Assembly: GCA_001687465.1 (NCBI GenBank)
Contig: LVLI01000409.1
Coordinates: forward strand, 1-64,000
DNA: 64,000 nt
Reading direction: 5' to 3'
From: Halocafeteria seosinensis
Taxonomy: Eukaryota > Sar > Bigyra > Bicosoecida
Shown here piece by piece: positions 1-11,794 of the stretch (within the stretch, counting starts at the first letter, position 1; each line of letters starts with the position of its first letter). The position numbers and the translations under genes were made by a program. The notes under the pieces are model-generated. The model worked only from the letters and a program-made list of their open reading frames with translations, made no database searches and was not told the origin of the DNA.

Positions 1-10
1 CAAGCAAAAC

Positions 11-27
11 GGTGTTTCTTAAACACC
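11..27 (+). promoter_or_regulatory. Histone-type 3' stem-loop of a gene left of the window
   Basis: GGTGTTTCTTAAACACC, preceded by AAAAC and followed by ACC. It is the same 17-nt element that follows every histone gene here, and its CTT loop equals the one after H2A at 3116-3132. The histone gene it serves must end just left of base 1; H2A is the best guess. Confidence 0.75.
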
Positions 28-471
28 ACCTTCCAACTTCATTTGCTTATTAAGTAGCGTTTTGTTCGAGGATAAAGATAATATAGATAAAATCCAGATG
101 TTGACGGTCAGCAATTAGCCATCCTTTCTTAGAAGGCTATCTTTTTAACACAGGCGATGCTCTGCAGCAGCAGTTGAGTTTCATGGTGGAAGTTCCATCA
201 GTTATTGTTACATTAGTTTTATTGAAAATACTACTGATTACACTGTTGTCGATTGCCTGGATTCGCATTGACCATAAGGACTTGTACAAGCTGAACTCAG
301 CGCCTGGCTCGGTGGTGCTGGGTATGTGTCCTAAGATCGTTTTCTACGACAGTTTGTGTTCTAACGTTGTTGTATCAGACTATCTCATTTCGATAGCCTC
401 AATGCCACCGGCAGATGAGCCTCACACGTCGAGCCCCGATTCTCGGCACTCAGATGGTTTTTAGTACAAAA
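28..471. other. Intergenic spacer, no gene seen
   Basis: Lies between the 3' stem-loop of a gene off the left edge and the H4 3' stem-loop. The one plus-strand open frame (about 174-464) has no recognisable protein features and I reject it. Confidence 0.6.
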
Positions 472-474
472 GGT

Positions 475-491
475 GGTGTTTACAAAACACC
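475..491 (-). promoter_or_regulatory. Histone 3' stem-loop of H4 copy 1
   Basis: On the minus strand GGTGTTTTGTAAACACC, about 56 nt past the H4 stop, with 5' flank CAAAC and 3' flank ACC. It can form a 7-bp stem with a 3-nt loop, where the canonical metazoan element is 16 nt (6 bp and 4 nt). Confidence 0.8.
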
Positions 492-547
492 GTTTGTTTG
501 GGTCGGAAGGATTAAATACCAAATGAATATATTCATCCAAAGGTAAC

Positions 548-1599
<1,052 letters not shown>

Positions 1600-1634
1600 G
1601 CGCCCCAGCTATGTCAGGCTTTGGCAAAACAAAC

Positions 1635-1651
1635 GGTGTTTTATAAACACC
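1635..1651 (+). promoter_or_regulatory. Histone 3' stem-loop of H3 copy 1
   Basis: GGTGTTTTATAAACACC with 5' ACAAAC and 3' ACCA. A 7-bp stem with loop TAT. The ACCA 3' flank matches the canonical histone element. Confidence 0.8.
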
Positions 1652-1913
1652 ACCATTGACTTGTTCTGTACCTATACAACCTTTCAGTAGCGTTGATGCA
1701 CTCTTAAGCGAAATTGAAATCAGAACGTACGTGTCCACGCCAGCATCGACTACAATTTCTCTTTGACTCGGATGAGACTCTTTGTCATGAAAGTGCTACG
1801 TAACATTTATTCAATAGGCAAACTATGATAACTATTTATGGTTGATGGCAAATCATCGTTCTATTCAATATACCCAACAATCACAGCCTTCCCATTATTT
1901 GAATAGAAATGGT

Positions 1914-1930
1914 GGTGTTTAAAAAACACC
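1914..1930 (-). promoter_or_regulatory. Histone 3' stem-loop of H2B
   Basis: On the minus strand GGTGTTTTTTAAACACC with 5' CAAAC and 3' ACCA, 42 nt past the H2B stop. Loop TTT. Confidence 0.8.
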
Positions 1931-1972
1931 GTTTGAATTGTAAGCTAACGACTGACGCTCGAGCATAGTACC

Positions 1973-2344
1973 TTAGGCAGAGGTAAACTTAGTCACAGCT
2001 TTGGTCCCCTCAGAAACAGCATGCTTGGCAAGTTCACCGGGGAGAACCAACCGAACAGAGGTCTGGACTTCTCGGCTGGAAAGAGTGGCCTTGCTGTTGT
2101 AACGGGCAAGGCGACCAGCTTCGTTGCACAGTCTCTCGAACACGTCGTTGATGAATGAGTTCATGATGCTCATGGCCTTCTTGGAGATACCAGTCTCAGG
2201 GTGGATCTGTTTCAGCACACGGTAGATGTACGTGGAGTACGTTTCTACTCGTTTCTTGCGGCTTCCGGTACTTTTCTTCTTTCCGGCAGCGGCTCCCTTC
2301 TTGCCAGCCTTGCTGGCGGCTTTTTTGGATGGTGTTTTCGCCAT
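1973..2344 (-). CDS. H2B: Histone H2B
   Basis: A 123-residue intronless gene: a lysine/alanine-rich tail ([16 protein letters not shown]), then the histone fold from about residue 32 ([19 protein letters not shown]) and the C-terminal helix [15 protein letters not shown]. The lysine at about 119 in VTKF corresponds to the conserved monoubiquitination site of metazoan H2B. Only one copy lies in the window. It is divergent from H2A (2689) across 344 bp and carries its own 3' stem-loop. Confidence 0.97.
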   Translation of the reverse strand: MAKTPSKKAASKAGKKGAAAGKKKSTGSRKKRVETYSTYIYRVLKQIHPETGISKKAMSIMNSFINDVFERLCNEAGRLARYNSKATLSSREVQTSVRLVLPGELAKHAVSEGTKAVTKFTSA

Positions 2345-2688
2345 TTTGTTGGTGTTTGTGTCGCAAACAAAACTTGAATTGAATCACTTTGTAAAAGCAA
2401 ATTACTTCTTCAGTTTCAATACTCTAAATATTCTAATTGCTGTGTTCGCTGATGGACACTTCGTGGCATTTTTTCTGACATTGGGCGCGGTTCGGATGTC
2501 CCAGTTGGGGCATTGTGGTGAAGGTTGCTTCAACTGCTACAGCCACGTTGAACCCTGCACACAAGATCCAGGAATCGGCAGCCATGATCTATTCAGTTAA
2601 TATATGACAAAGAGTATTGAACAGAACGTAAGAGTTCCTTTCGCTTTATTTCACTTATTTTTTCTACTAAAGAAAACACGTAATCAAT
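2345..2688. promoter_or_regulatory. Divergent H2B/H2A promoter
   Basis: Intergenic promoter for two divergent histone genes. It contains CATCCGAACCG on the minus strand (2488-2498), one base different from the motif in both H4/H3 promoters. The rest of the sequence is not similar to the H4/H3 promoter, which makes the shared motif notable. Confidence 0.55.
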
Positions 2689-3078
2689 ATGTCTGGTAAA
2701 GGCAAAGGTGGCCGCGGCAAAGGCAAAACCTCCAAAGGGAGCGGGAGCACCCGTAGCGCTAAGGCAGGACTTCAATTCCCTGTCGGACGTGTTGCCCGTT
2801 ACATCCGTAAGATGAGAATCGCTTCTCGTGTAGGTGCTGGAGCCCCTGTCTACATGGCAGCAGTATTGGAATACTTGGCTGCTGAGATTCTCGAGCTCGC
2901 TGGGAACGCTGCTCGTGACAACAAGAAGACCCGTATCATCCCTCGACACATCCAATTGGCTGTCCGAAATGACGAAGAGTTGAACAAATTGTTGAGTGGG
3001 GTAACAATTGCCAGTGGTGGCGTTCTTCCGAACATCCACGCTGTATTGCTCCCCAAGAAGAAACAAGGCAAGAAGTAA
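2689..3078 (+). CDS. H2A: Histone H2A
   Basis: A 129-residue intronless gene. The tail [13 protein letters not shown] is followed by the fold beginning at [16 protein letters not shown]; the acidic-patch stretch [19 protein letters not shown] and the docking region [17 protein letters not shown] are intact. The C-terminus is [10 protein letters not shown] without the SQ(E/D) motif of H2A.X, so it is a canonical H2A, not H2A.X or H2A.Z. Divergent from H2B, with a 3' stem-loop 37 nt after the stop. Confidence 0.97.
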   Translation: MSGKGKGGRGKGKTSKGSGSTRSAKAGLQFPVGRVARYIRKMRIASRVGAGAPVYMAAVLEYLAAEILELAGNAARDNKKTRIIPRHIQLAVRNDEELNKLLSGVTIASGGVLPNIHAVLLPKKKQGKK

Positions 3079-3115
3079 TTTCCTCGCCTCAACGCTTCTC
3101 GGACCCCCGAAAACC

Positions 3116-3132
3116 GGTGTTTCTTAAACACC
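3116..3132 (+). promoter_or_regulatory. Histone 3' stem-loop of H2A
   Basis: GGTGTTTCTTAAACACC with 5' AAAACC and 3' ACC; loop CTT. Identical in stem and loop to the element at 11-27. Confidence 0.8.
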
Positions 3133-3614
3133 ACCTTTCATTTTAATTAAGGCTTTCAAATTCACTTGCTGTTGTTCCAATGAAAGACATGGCCGATGAA
3201 TAGTTGGAGTAGATGAGTACTTCGAAGCTTAAACACTGTAATTTGGAGGCAGTAATTTTTATGGTAACGTTCCTGAAGGAGATACCGCGGTATCGTCCAC
3301 TTAAGTCCATGTTGAAGGTATCCGTAGTTGCGAAGTGACGAAGCATTTGTTTTTTTTTTTTGACTCGTTTATCGCTTTGGTGTTTATCGGCTACATGCGA
3401 CTATTGCTAACAGCGAGTGCCGGTACAGTAAGCTACTCGGGCTAACCAACTACTCAGAACCGCACCAGCTAAGACTCGTAAGTTCTGATCTAGCCGAATT
3501 CTCTCCCTTAGTTGCTACGAAAACACCCGCCCTTCATATTTCAACTTCGCGTGTCGCATAAGTTGCATACCACTATCACTGTCGGACCTCAAGGGAACTG
3601 ACTACAAAAACCTT
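3133..3614. other. Intergenic spacer, no gene seen
   Basis: Separates the H2A stem-loop from the H4 copy-2 stem-loop. It includes a T-rich run near 3350-3361. No protein or RNA gene recognised. Confidence 0.6.
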
Positions 3615-3617
3615 GGT

Positions 3618-3634
3618 GGTGTTTACAAAACACC
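3618..3634 (-). promoter_or_regulatory. Histone 3' stem-loop of H4 copy 2
   Basis: Minus-strand GGTGTTTTGTAAACACC, identical to the element of H4 copy 1, with 3' flank ACCA. Confidence 0.8.
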
Positions 3635-3690
3635 GTTTGTTTGGATCGGAAGGATTAAATACCAAATGAATATATCCATTCACAGGTAAC

Positions 3691-4742
<1,052 letters not shown>

Positions 4743-4777
4743 GCGCCCCAGCAATGTCAGGCTTTGGCAAAACAAAC

Positions 4778-4794
4778 GGTGTTTTATAAACACC
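4778..4794 (+). promoter_or_regulatory. Histone 3' stem-loop of H3 copy 2
   Basis: GGTGTTTTATAAACACC with 3' ACCA; identical to the element of H3 copy 1. Confidence 0.8.
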
Positions 4795-5042
4795 ACCATT
4801 GTGGCCTTGAACATGGCAGTTTACCTCTTTCGAATAGTTGGAAGTGGATTGTATCTCCATTCCAATCGCAGAACAGTCTAGAAACTTCTAAGTTAGGAGC
4901 CGCAGTCGACTGCCAGTCGTGCTGGTTTGAATGATTCTGTGCTTGTCGGTCCTCAACTCCACCAGAGATAGCAAAGATAGAAATCCTCGGCAAGGAGCAC
5001 AGGAAACGCAATGAAATTTTGAAAATTTCTGAACAACGCTAA

Positions 5043-5225
5043 TTAAGTATAGAGGAATTCACGAAAGTTGATTTGAGTACTGAACGGCTTTAACAACCCT
5101 TACATCATCGATAATAGTCTTCTGTCTATGGTTAAGTATAGAGGAATTCACGAAAGTTGATTTGAGTACTGAACGGCTTTAACAACCCTTACATCATCGA
5201 TAATAGTCTTCTTCTGTCTATGGTT
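5043..5225. repeat. Tandem duplication, about 89-bp unit, two copies
   Basis: The unit starting TTAAGTATAGAGGAATTC at 5043 recurs at 5132 and is essentially identical except for a CTT insertion in the second copy (TCTTCTTCTG instead of TCTTCTG). Located in the spacer between H3 and the large downstream gene, whose upstream region it may belong to. Confidence 0.9.
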
Positions 5226-5442
5226 GAGCGAACGGTTCTGCCATTGGCGTTGTGACACGCGGCAAGCTGCGCGTAGTAATCAATACCGGTAATAGTTGAC
5301 AAGTTGTTGCGGAACTTCACAAAGTTGAATCACAACGATGTAAAACGAATTCAACAGTAGGCCAGTGCCTCATAGGGGATCTGAGTAACGATTAGTAGTC
5401 AGAACAAGGGAGAGAGGGTCATATTTGTTCGTGCGCTTGGCA

Positions 5443-8400
5443 ATGATCTATCACTACCCACTTCTGCGGGTAGTGCGCGGTCTAAGCGGTATGAAGAGCT
5501 TCCCAAGTGTTCGCAATCCATGTCTCACTCACTTGCCGCCTCGCATACGATGGTATGCTCCCCTGAAAGCTTACTCTACCGGTCAAGGATCCTCCTATTG
5601 GCTTACTCCGGAGCGCCCAAGTGCAGATAGAATCGTGTCGGCACGTCAGGACAACTCTTGGGAAGACCCCTTTCAGACAGGTTTCTTCACACATCCTGCG
5701 CACGCAGAGAAGCGAATGGTGAAGAGGCATAAGGAGTTAGGAGCATTCTCTAGCAGATATGATCGGTCTGTTATCTACGCAATTCGTGGAGCTGGTTCTG
5801 TCGATAACGTCCTCGATATTCTGGAACTAGCCACCAGCTCCAGCAGTCTCAGTGTCATTGTTTACGAGGAGGCACTACGTAGCGCAGCATGGTTCGGTTC
5901 CCGAAGAGACGGAGCAGCAGAAAGTGGCTTTTCCTCTGAGAAGGATATTGCCATGCAAAAGATGCTGAAACGTCTTAATGATGCGCTTCGAAACCCGTCC
6001 GAGAACGTCCATCCCGGTAGGCTGTGGGGAATCGTCAGAGCAGCCGGCATGCTTAGAGACCGGTACACGAAGTACTCAAATAATGCTCTCATTCGAAGAA
6101 TTATAGAGAGTTCTATTGGACTACTTTTAAGTGAGGAGTACAGCACAGCTATGACCGACGTCACGACAGCAACCCATTCCTGGACTCGCTCGCTCCATGA
6201 TTTGGCTGTGAGCGGCATCGATAATCCAGCCGTAATCGAAAGGCTTCTGGAAAAACTAATGACAACTGAGAATTGCATGTTCGATGACGAAAGGATGGGT
6301 CGCTCGCTAGCGCAGAGTATTCGCTTACTGTTCCGGCAGCCAGATTTGTTTGAAAGCCTTCCAGGACCGCAAGGAGCTCACGGTATTGGTAACATGGCTG
6401 ATCACATAAATTTCGGTTTCCCACCCACTTGTCTGTGGGATCAAACGGTTTGGAGTGGAAAAGAAAGGCTACCTGCTTTAGGTTGCAAAGGTATACCTAT
6501 AAGTCGCTTGAAGCGATTCACATTGTCTTTGTTGGAACAGTTCAACGCTGCTTGTCAACGAGACGCTGTCGGTCTACGATGGCTGCAGGAGATTCTTCAA
6601 ATGCAAAGGGTTATCTCGACAAGTTGTGCAGACAACGATGTCTGCCATGCAAACAAGGGTTTGCTTATCGAATGCTTTCATCGCTTGCTGAGATATCTGC
6701 GAAATGAAGGAATTGTCACGAATGAACTGAGGAGAGTTTCTGGTGCTTTAAGGGTTGCGGTCCAAAGCAGAGCTTCGATAATTCTGGAAATGAATCTTCC
6801 TAGCTCTTTTTTGTCGGCAATTCAGAAACATTTATTTGACACGTACTGGAATAACGTTTATAGCACTCAGCTCAAGAGAGCAACGTTAGACGTGCTAAGC
6901 TACGTTGCTGAAGCGACCTACTTGTGCAAGTCCGCTTTGCCGTTCAACACGTTGCTAAGTAGGTGTCGCAATTTGAATTCAAAATTATCAGCAGATAATA
7001 AAAATCTTGAAGCTCTCTCGTATCTTGCTGTAACATGGACGGATATGACAGTTATGGGAGCAAGCTCGCAAGGCTCTAATGCTGCCTCACAGCTTCAACA
7101 GCTAGGTAAAGATATTAGTGACAAACTGCTACACTTGCCTGCAAGCAACGTGCATGACGAGCATCGGATGTGGAAGCTACTTTTGAACATGTCAATATGT
7201 GGGAGGTTGACACAAGTCGCTACTCCCGTGTCACAGTTGCTTAGTTGTGAACCGGTATATTTTCGTTTTCAGGAGTATGCTGGGAAATTGAACGACGTGC
7301 TAAAAGATTATCTTCTGGAACTACAGCAAGAGGAGAAAAACGCTATCTCATTCTCCCAGGCGGCTTATGCCTTGCCCGGCATTCATTCCGAACGGATGAG
7401 ACCTTCACCATCCTTAAGCCATCTTCAAAACATCAGCACCGTCATGGTTGCAGTAAGTGCTCTCCACTCATTTTCGGAATATACCTTCGAACACAGGTCT
7501 AGCCGGTTTCATGGACCTACGGAAACACTACTTCGGCTACCAAGACGAAAGCTGCTACACATTATGGATTTAATGGATTCTCATACATTTTCTAACTTCC
7601 TATTGACATCCCCGGAATTGGGAAATGCCTGCCGGGTTTCGGGAAGGCATCGACGATTCTTAGAGGCACATCATCAGTCTTTGGGCGAGAGTTGCCTGCA
7701 TCTGAGCTATACACCTCATGCAAATCTGAAGAGCAACTGCTGGTATATTATCAAGTGTTTGAAAGATGTAGATCCAATTAGTACTGCGGAGTTTCGTTTG
7801 CACAATTCTTTCCTTTGCGGCTTGGTTGCGTGCAGCAGAATTGCGCTAACATCCGTCGGCACATCTTCGCGGATTTTTATGGAATATTATGAACCGATTT
7901 CAAAGGCACTGAGGTACAACACTTCACTGATGACCAACCAAGGGAGCGAAATTCTGCTTGCTAAACGGGAGGTAACTATCACGCAGCTCCTGGTATCTTT
8001 GCAAGTGATGGAAGAGCTTCTTCAATTGCCACAACCGCCAGACGACCCCCAAATCCGGAGATGTGTCACTACTGAATTGTTACCCCTTGTTCTGCGCTGC
8101 CTTTTTCATATCAATGATGAGTCACGGAAAACCGAGTCTCTACACGGTTCGTGGAGAACCAACAAGAGTTATGGAGCCCGCTCGTTTTCTACCTACGCTA
8201 AACAGCAGATCAAGCTCAAGAAACCTGGTAGCACTGAAAACCAGAGAATTAAACTACGAGAGCAGGTCGGAGCGCCAGCAGCGGAACTGTTCGACGAACC
8301 GACGGAAACAATAGAGCATCTTGAAGACGCCGCAACGCAGTACGAAGAGCGTCGCATTGATGGCATTTGGGATGAACTGGGAAACCAATCCCAGCATAAC

Positions 8401-8970
8401 TTGGATGAGAGTGACCAAGAACTTGATGATCTTGAGTTGATATTTAAGGAGCGAGCTCAAGAACTGGAAGATAGCGATGGGTTTGTTAAGTATGTTTCTA
8501 GCACTACCGCCAGAATCGACAGAGCTGTCACCTGGATTCCATCCCTACTAAATTATGACAAACCTTCAGACCGCATGCTTGCGCTCGCTTGTATATGTGC
8601 GCAAATTTGCAAAATTCAAACAATTTTACAGCAGGGAGGTGGCATTATGGACATTCCACCTGATACTGCTCCAATTGCACAAGAATGCTCAAGGGCCCTT
8701 GTGGCATCTGCAAGGGCAGCGTTTCAAGCTATTGAAAATTCATGGAAAGAGGAGAAAAGTTTGCATTCTGCAGCGCAAAATACTCTCTGGGCGTTGAAGG
8801 TAAACTACCCGTCTCATCCGGTTACGCAAGAAGGATCTATCTTGTTTGGTGACCCTGTCGCAATGCAGCAACCTATCCAGGTCCACTACTCCAACCTGCC
8901 ATCCCCCCCCAGGGAATTCGATGTCAAGCCCTGGCTTAAGCTGGCGCTGAGCGTGCTGCAGGGAAATTAA
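5443..8970 (+). CDS. Large single-exon protein of unknown function, possibly mitochondrial
   Basis: About 1,175 residues without introns, unusual beside its intron-rich neighbours. I start it at the first ATG, 5443; the open frame extends a few codons upstream without one. The N-terminus (MIYHYPLLRVVRGLSG) is basic, hydroxyl-rich and poor in acidic residues, as in a mitochondrial presequence. The body is rich in leucine-containing helices spaced as in helical-repeat proteins of organellar RNA biology, with an acidic, probably disordered segment around residues 960-1010. I recognise no catalytic motif or named domain; a C-terminal RAP domain was looked for and is not obvious. Frame quality over 3.5 kb makes it certainly coding. 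Confidence 0.85.
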   Translation: MIYHYPLLRVVRGLSGMKSFPSVRNPCLTHLPPRIRWYAPLKAYSTGQGSSYWLTPERPSADRIVSARQDNSWEDPFQTGFFTHPAHAEKRMVKRHKELGAFSSRYDRSVIYAIRGAGSVDNVLDILELATSSSSLSVIVYEEALRSAAWFGSRRDGAAESGFSSEKDIAMQKMLKRLNDALRNPSENVHPGRLWGIVRAAGMLRDRYTKYSNNALIRRIIESSIGLLLSEEYSTAMTDVTTATHSWTRSLHDLAVSGIDNPAVIERLLEKLMTTENCMFDDERMGRSLAQSIRLLFRQPDLFESLPGPQGAHGIGNMADHINFGFPPTCLWDQTVWSGKERLPALGCKGIPISRLKRFTLSLLEQFNAACQRDAVGLRWLQEILQMQRVISTSCADNDVCHANKGLLIECFHRLLRYLRNEGIVTNELRRVSGALRVAVQSRASIILEMNLPSSFLSAIQKHLFDTYWNNVYSTQLKRATLDVLSYVAEATYLCKSALPFNTLLSRCRNLNSKLSADNKNLEALSYLAVTWTDMTVMGASSQGSNAASQLQQLGKDISDKLLHLPASNVHDEHRMWKLLLNMSICGRLTQVATPVSQLLSCEPVYFRFQEYAGKLNDVLKDYLLELQQEEKNAISFSQAAYALPGIHSERMRPSPSLSHLQNISTVMVAVSALHSFSEYTFEHRSSRFHGPTETLLRLPRRKLLHIMDLMDSHTFSNFLLTSPELGNACRVSGRHRRFLEAHHQSLGESCLHLSYTPHANLKSNCWYIIKCLKDVDPISTAEFRLHNSFLCGLVACSRIALTSVGTSSRIFMEYYEPISKALRYNTSLMTNQGSEILLAKREVTITQLLVSLQVMEELLQLPQPPDDPQIRRCVTTELLPLVLRCLFHINDESRKTESLHGSWRTNKSYGARSFSTYAKQQIKLKKPGSTENQRIKLREQVGAPAAELFDEPTETIEHLEDAATQYEERRIDGIWDELGNQSQHNLDESDQELDDLELIFKERAQELEDSDGFVKYVSSTTARIDRAVTWIPSLLNYDKPSDRMLALACICAQICKIQTILQQGGGIMDIPPDTAPIAQECSRALVASARAAFQAIENSWKEEKSLHSAAQNTLWALKVNYPSHPVTQEGSILFGDPVAMQQPIQVHYSNLPSPPREFDVKPWLKLALSVLQGN

Positions 8971-9831
8971 GAAATGAATGCTCTCTTGGATCACCAATGA
9001 CTTTTTTCGTGGTGACCGTGCTTGATTGCATGTCAAATGGACTTTGCTGGGTCTTGGAGATACTTGGAAACGAACTTAGTTTTTGTGGTACTATGAGGTC
9101 CTTCGTTAAATTCACCTTTTTGAGGTTATATAGAAAACAATCAGGAACGAGAAAAATGGTGAAGCAGTGGTTTCATCGCTTTGGTGCTGAATACGCAGTT
9201 GCACCCAGACTGTTTCATAACGCTTTTTGACTGCGTTCTGACTCAAAGTGGCGACGTGGTTTGAGTTTGAGATCAATGACTTAAACATCCTTCTTGCGCA
9301 GAAGGATATTCACGTACCTTTTGTTTTGTGTTTGTTTCTTGGTTCAATAGAAAATACTTAGTTCCGTGGGGAACGGCGCGGAAGTAGACGATTTCCATGA
9401 TACAACGGAACTGGACCCGGGGAAGCATCACACACCTGCGGAAGCCCTTTTCAAGATGGCAACACTGACCGAAGAAACGCTTATGTGCAGTCAGCAAAAC
9501 TGATACCAGATCTTAAGTTCGAAAAATACGTTCCTTATCCCATACAACGATTTTCTCTGTTCAAGGAGACTTATGAGATGCTTATGCTTGCTGAGAGTTG
9601 AGAAGTTACGAGAGAACATTCTACGGTTTTTGTTTCACCGCAGCAGAGGACACATTTGAAAGGTAAGTGATGGGCACTGTTTGGTTCCGCCTACTTTCAA
9701 CACGCTTAAGAGAAAGCTACTTGAAGAGGACTGCCGTCTTGCCTGTTGGGCAGACAATGTCCGAGAATTTAGGGGTGTCTAATACGATGATGATAAAGAG
9801 TTAAATTCCCGGGTCGTCAATGTGTTCCAGA
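8971..9831. other. Intergenic region, no gene recognised
   Basis: About 860 bp between the convergent ends of the large plus-strand gene and the MSS51-like gene. Short open frames on both strands have no recognisable features; it presumably holds both 3' UTRs. Confidence 0.5.
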
Positions 9832-11338
9832 CTATCTACCCAACACAGCATACAGATAGGAATTCCCGCAGCATGTCTCCGAAGTTTCTACGGTTGACTG
9901 GACAAACGTTGACGCCATATGAAATGGGTTTTGTTGGGGGTTGAGAACAAACTTCGCCCGCAACAGTTTCTGCATCACTATGAGCTCACCCTTGAGGTCC
10001 TCGGAATAGTTAACAGAGGTGAAGAAGCATAACAGGCGTTTGTCTAGCAGCATCCTAAGAGAGGGAAGCCAGGAGTTTCGCATCTCGATGTTCCGATTGC
10101 CAAACCCACAGTTGTACCCAATGCATACACAGTTCGACTGTTTCAACTGAGCATTGCGCCTTAGGAAACCCTCTACGTGTCCTCTAAACGATATTGCCCG
10201 TATTTCCGGAAGCCAACCTTCATGTGCCGCTATTTGGTAGTCTGGTTTTTCTCTTATTTCAGGGCCAACAAAGAGAAGCATTATTTGGGAATAGCCCACT
10301 TTGCGGCCAAGAGGCTGCAGAGCGTACTGCAATTCTTCATAGGAGTTCGAACGCTCAAACAACCTCTGTTCAGCTTTATGACTTGCCCCGGCTATCAGAA
10401 CATGGAAAGTGGGGCCCTTTTGAAAGCAGTCCATTACGTCGGGTGGTAAAGCGTACAGTGAAAATGCCAGAGTCAACTGCAGACGCACCAACAATGTCGA
10501 ACGAACGTCACTGAGACAATGTTACATGATTTTGCTCACGTACCGGAAATGACAGTGCGTCTAGAAGTGCCGGATGAAACTGGACATGTTTTGCTTGACT
10601 AACTTTGACACACCGATTCATGTCGCTTTGGACAGTGGTTGACGCATCTACCTTTGGGAGACGTACATTTAACCAAGACGCCCAGCCTGCGCCCTCGCTT
10701 TGAGTCCTCATCATTTGCTGGTAGAACATTAAGGCAGTTTGCGCTTCTTTCTCGCTCTCAATCTTAGGTACTCTCGGAAACTGGAAATCCATTTTCCAAC
10801 GCAGCGTTCCCGAAACGTCCGTATTCTCAACACAATCAACGTCCATGTCTTGCTCCACGGTTGCCTCACTCGAAGTGGAAATCGATGTTTGCTGACGCTT
10901 TCCGCTCTTACCTTCCTTGCGCTTACCACAGCCTGAGTCTCTCGATTTTCTATTTTCTTGAGACTGCCGTGGGTCTTTACTCCTCTGTGAAGCATTCTCC
11001 TTTTGCGAGCTCCTCTGTTCGCAGCCTATCGAAGCGCCGGTAACTCCACCTTCCGAGCACGCGGGCGCAGACACGGCTTCCATAGTTCGTACTTCTGTAC
11101 TCTGTGTATCAGTTGCGCCTTGCGGTGCATTGCTGGTTTCGGGGTGTCGAGATTCCCTCACCATTGAAGCTGGTATACACGCCGTCTTGCCGCTGTGGAG
11201 CTGTACTTTGGCGAGCTGACTGCCGAGCCACTCAAGCACTCTCTCATACTCAATGGTACCTCCGTTCCTTCCTGCTGTTCCTTTTTGACCAATGGATACT
11301 GTCTCAGAGATACAAGTGCATGCCTGAGAAGCAGCCAT
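9832..11338 (-). CDS. MSS51 C-terminal-domain protein without a MYND finger
   Basis: Two exons: 11338-10544 and 10476-9832, with a 67-nt GTACGT...CTGCAG intron in phase 0, giving about 479 residues. The first 180 residues are low-complexity and charged. The region from about residue 185 resembles the C-terminal domain of MSS51 and related MYND-finger proteins: FHVLIAGASHKAEQ, YEELQYALQPLG, LLFVGPEI, NCVCIGYNCGFGN, SWLPSLRMLL, then a segment FVLNPQQNPF. MSS51 in yeast links mitochondrial COX1 translation and assembly, but many proteins share this C-terminal domain with unknown roles. No C/H-rich MYND zinc finger is present, so the role should not be transferred. The domain call is from remembered motif pattern. 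Confidence 0.75.
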
Positions 11339-11794
11339 GGTTTGGACTTGATGGCTTCCTGTTTGAAACTCTAACTAACTCGAATACGCAACAACGAAGG
11401 AACGAGTGGTCAATTTTGGAGCTATGATGAAAATTACCGTACGCGTTTTCATCAAAACAAATCGATGAGGTGTATGCATCTGTACCAGAAGTTCTTTAGA
11501 AGGGGAGAACGATTTCCTCAATTGACAGATGTCGATGACAATCCACCACGGCCGGGGATATTTCTTTCGCCATCCGCGATCCGAGCTCAAAGAGTACGAC
11601 GTCACGACGCACACACAATATTTTCAGATAAATTTGTATGAAAGTATGGAGCTCACTATCATAGAAAAAACGAGTCGTTGAACATTAATTGATTAGCAAG
11701 TACGTACCACTGGCCGTTTCCCATTCTCACCATCGAGCATTGGTAATTTGGTACTGTAATTCCCAAATTATGTCGTAAAGCAACATATCTACGA
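11339..11794. other. Intergenic region, no gene seen
   Basis: About 450 bp between the start of the MSS51-like gene and the end of the TPR gene. It should hold the promoter of the former and the 3' UTR of the latter. Confidence 0.5.

Noticed and set aside
174-464. Plus-strand open frame left of H4
   Set aside because: Hydrophobic start but no conserved feature, in a spacer absent from the second H4/H3 unit.
8997-9497. Short frames in the 8971-9831 spacer as possible genes
   Set aside because: No domain, no splice-supported extension, and composition like the other spacers.
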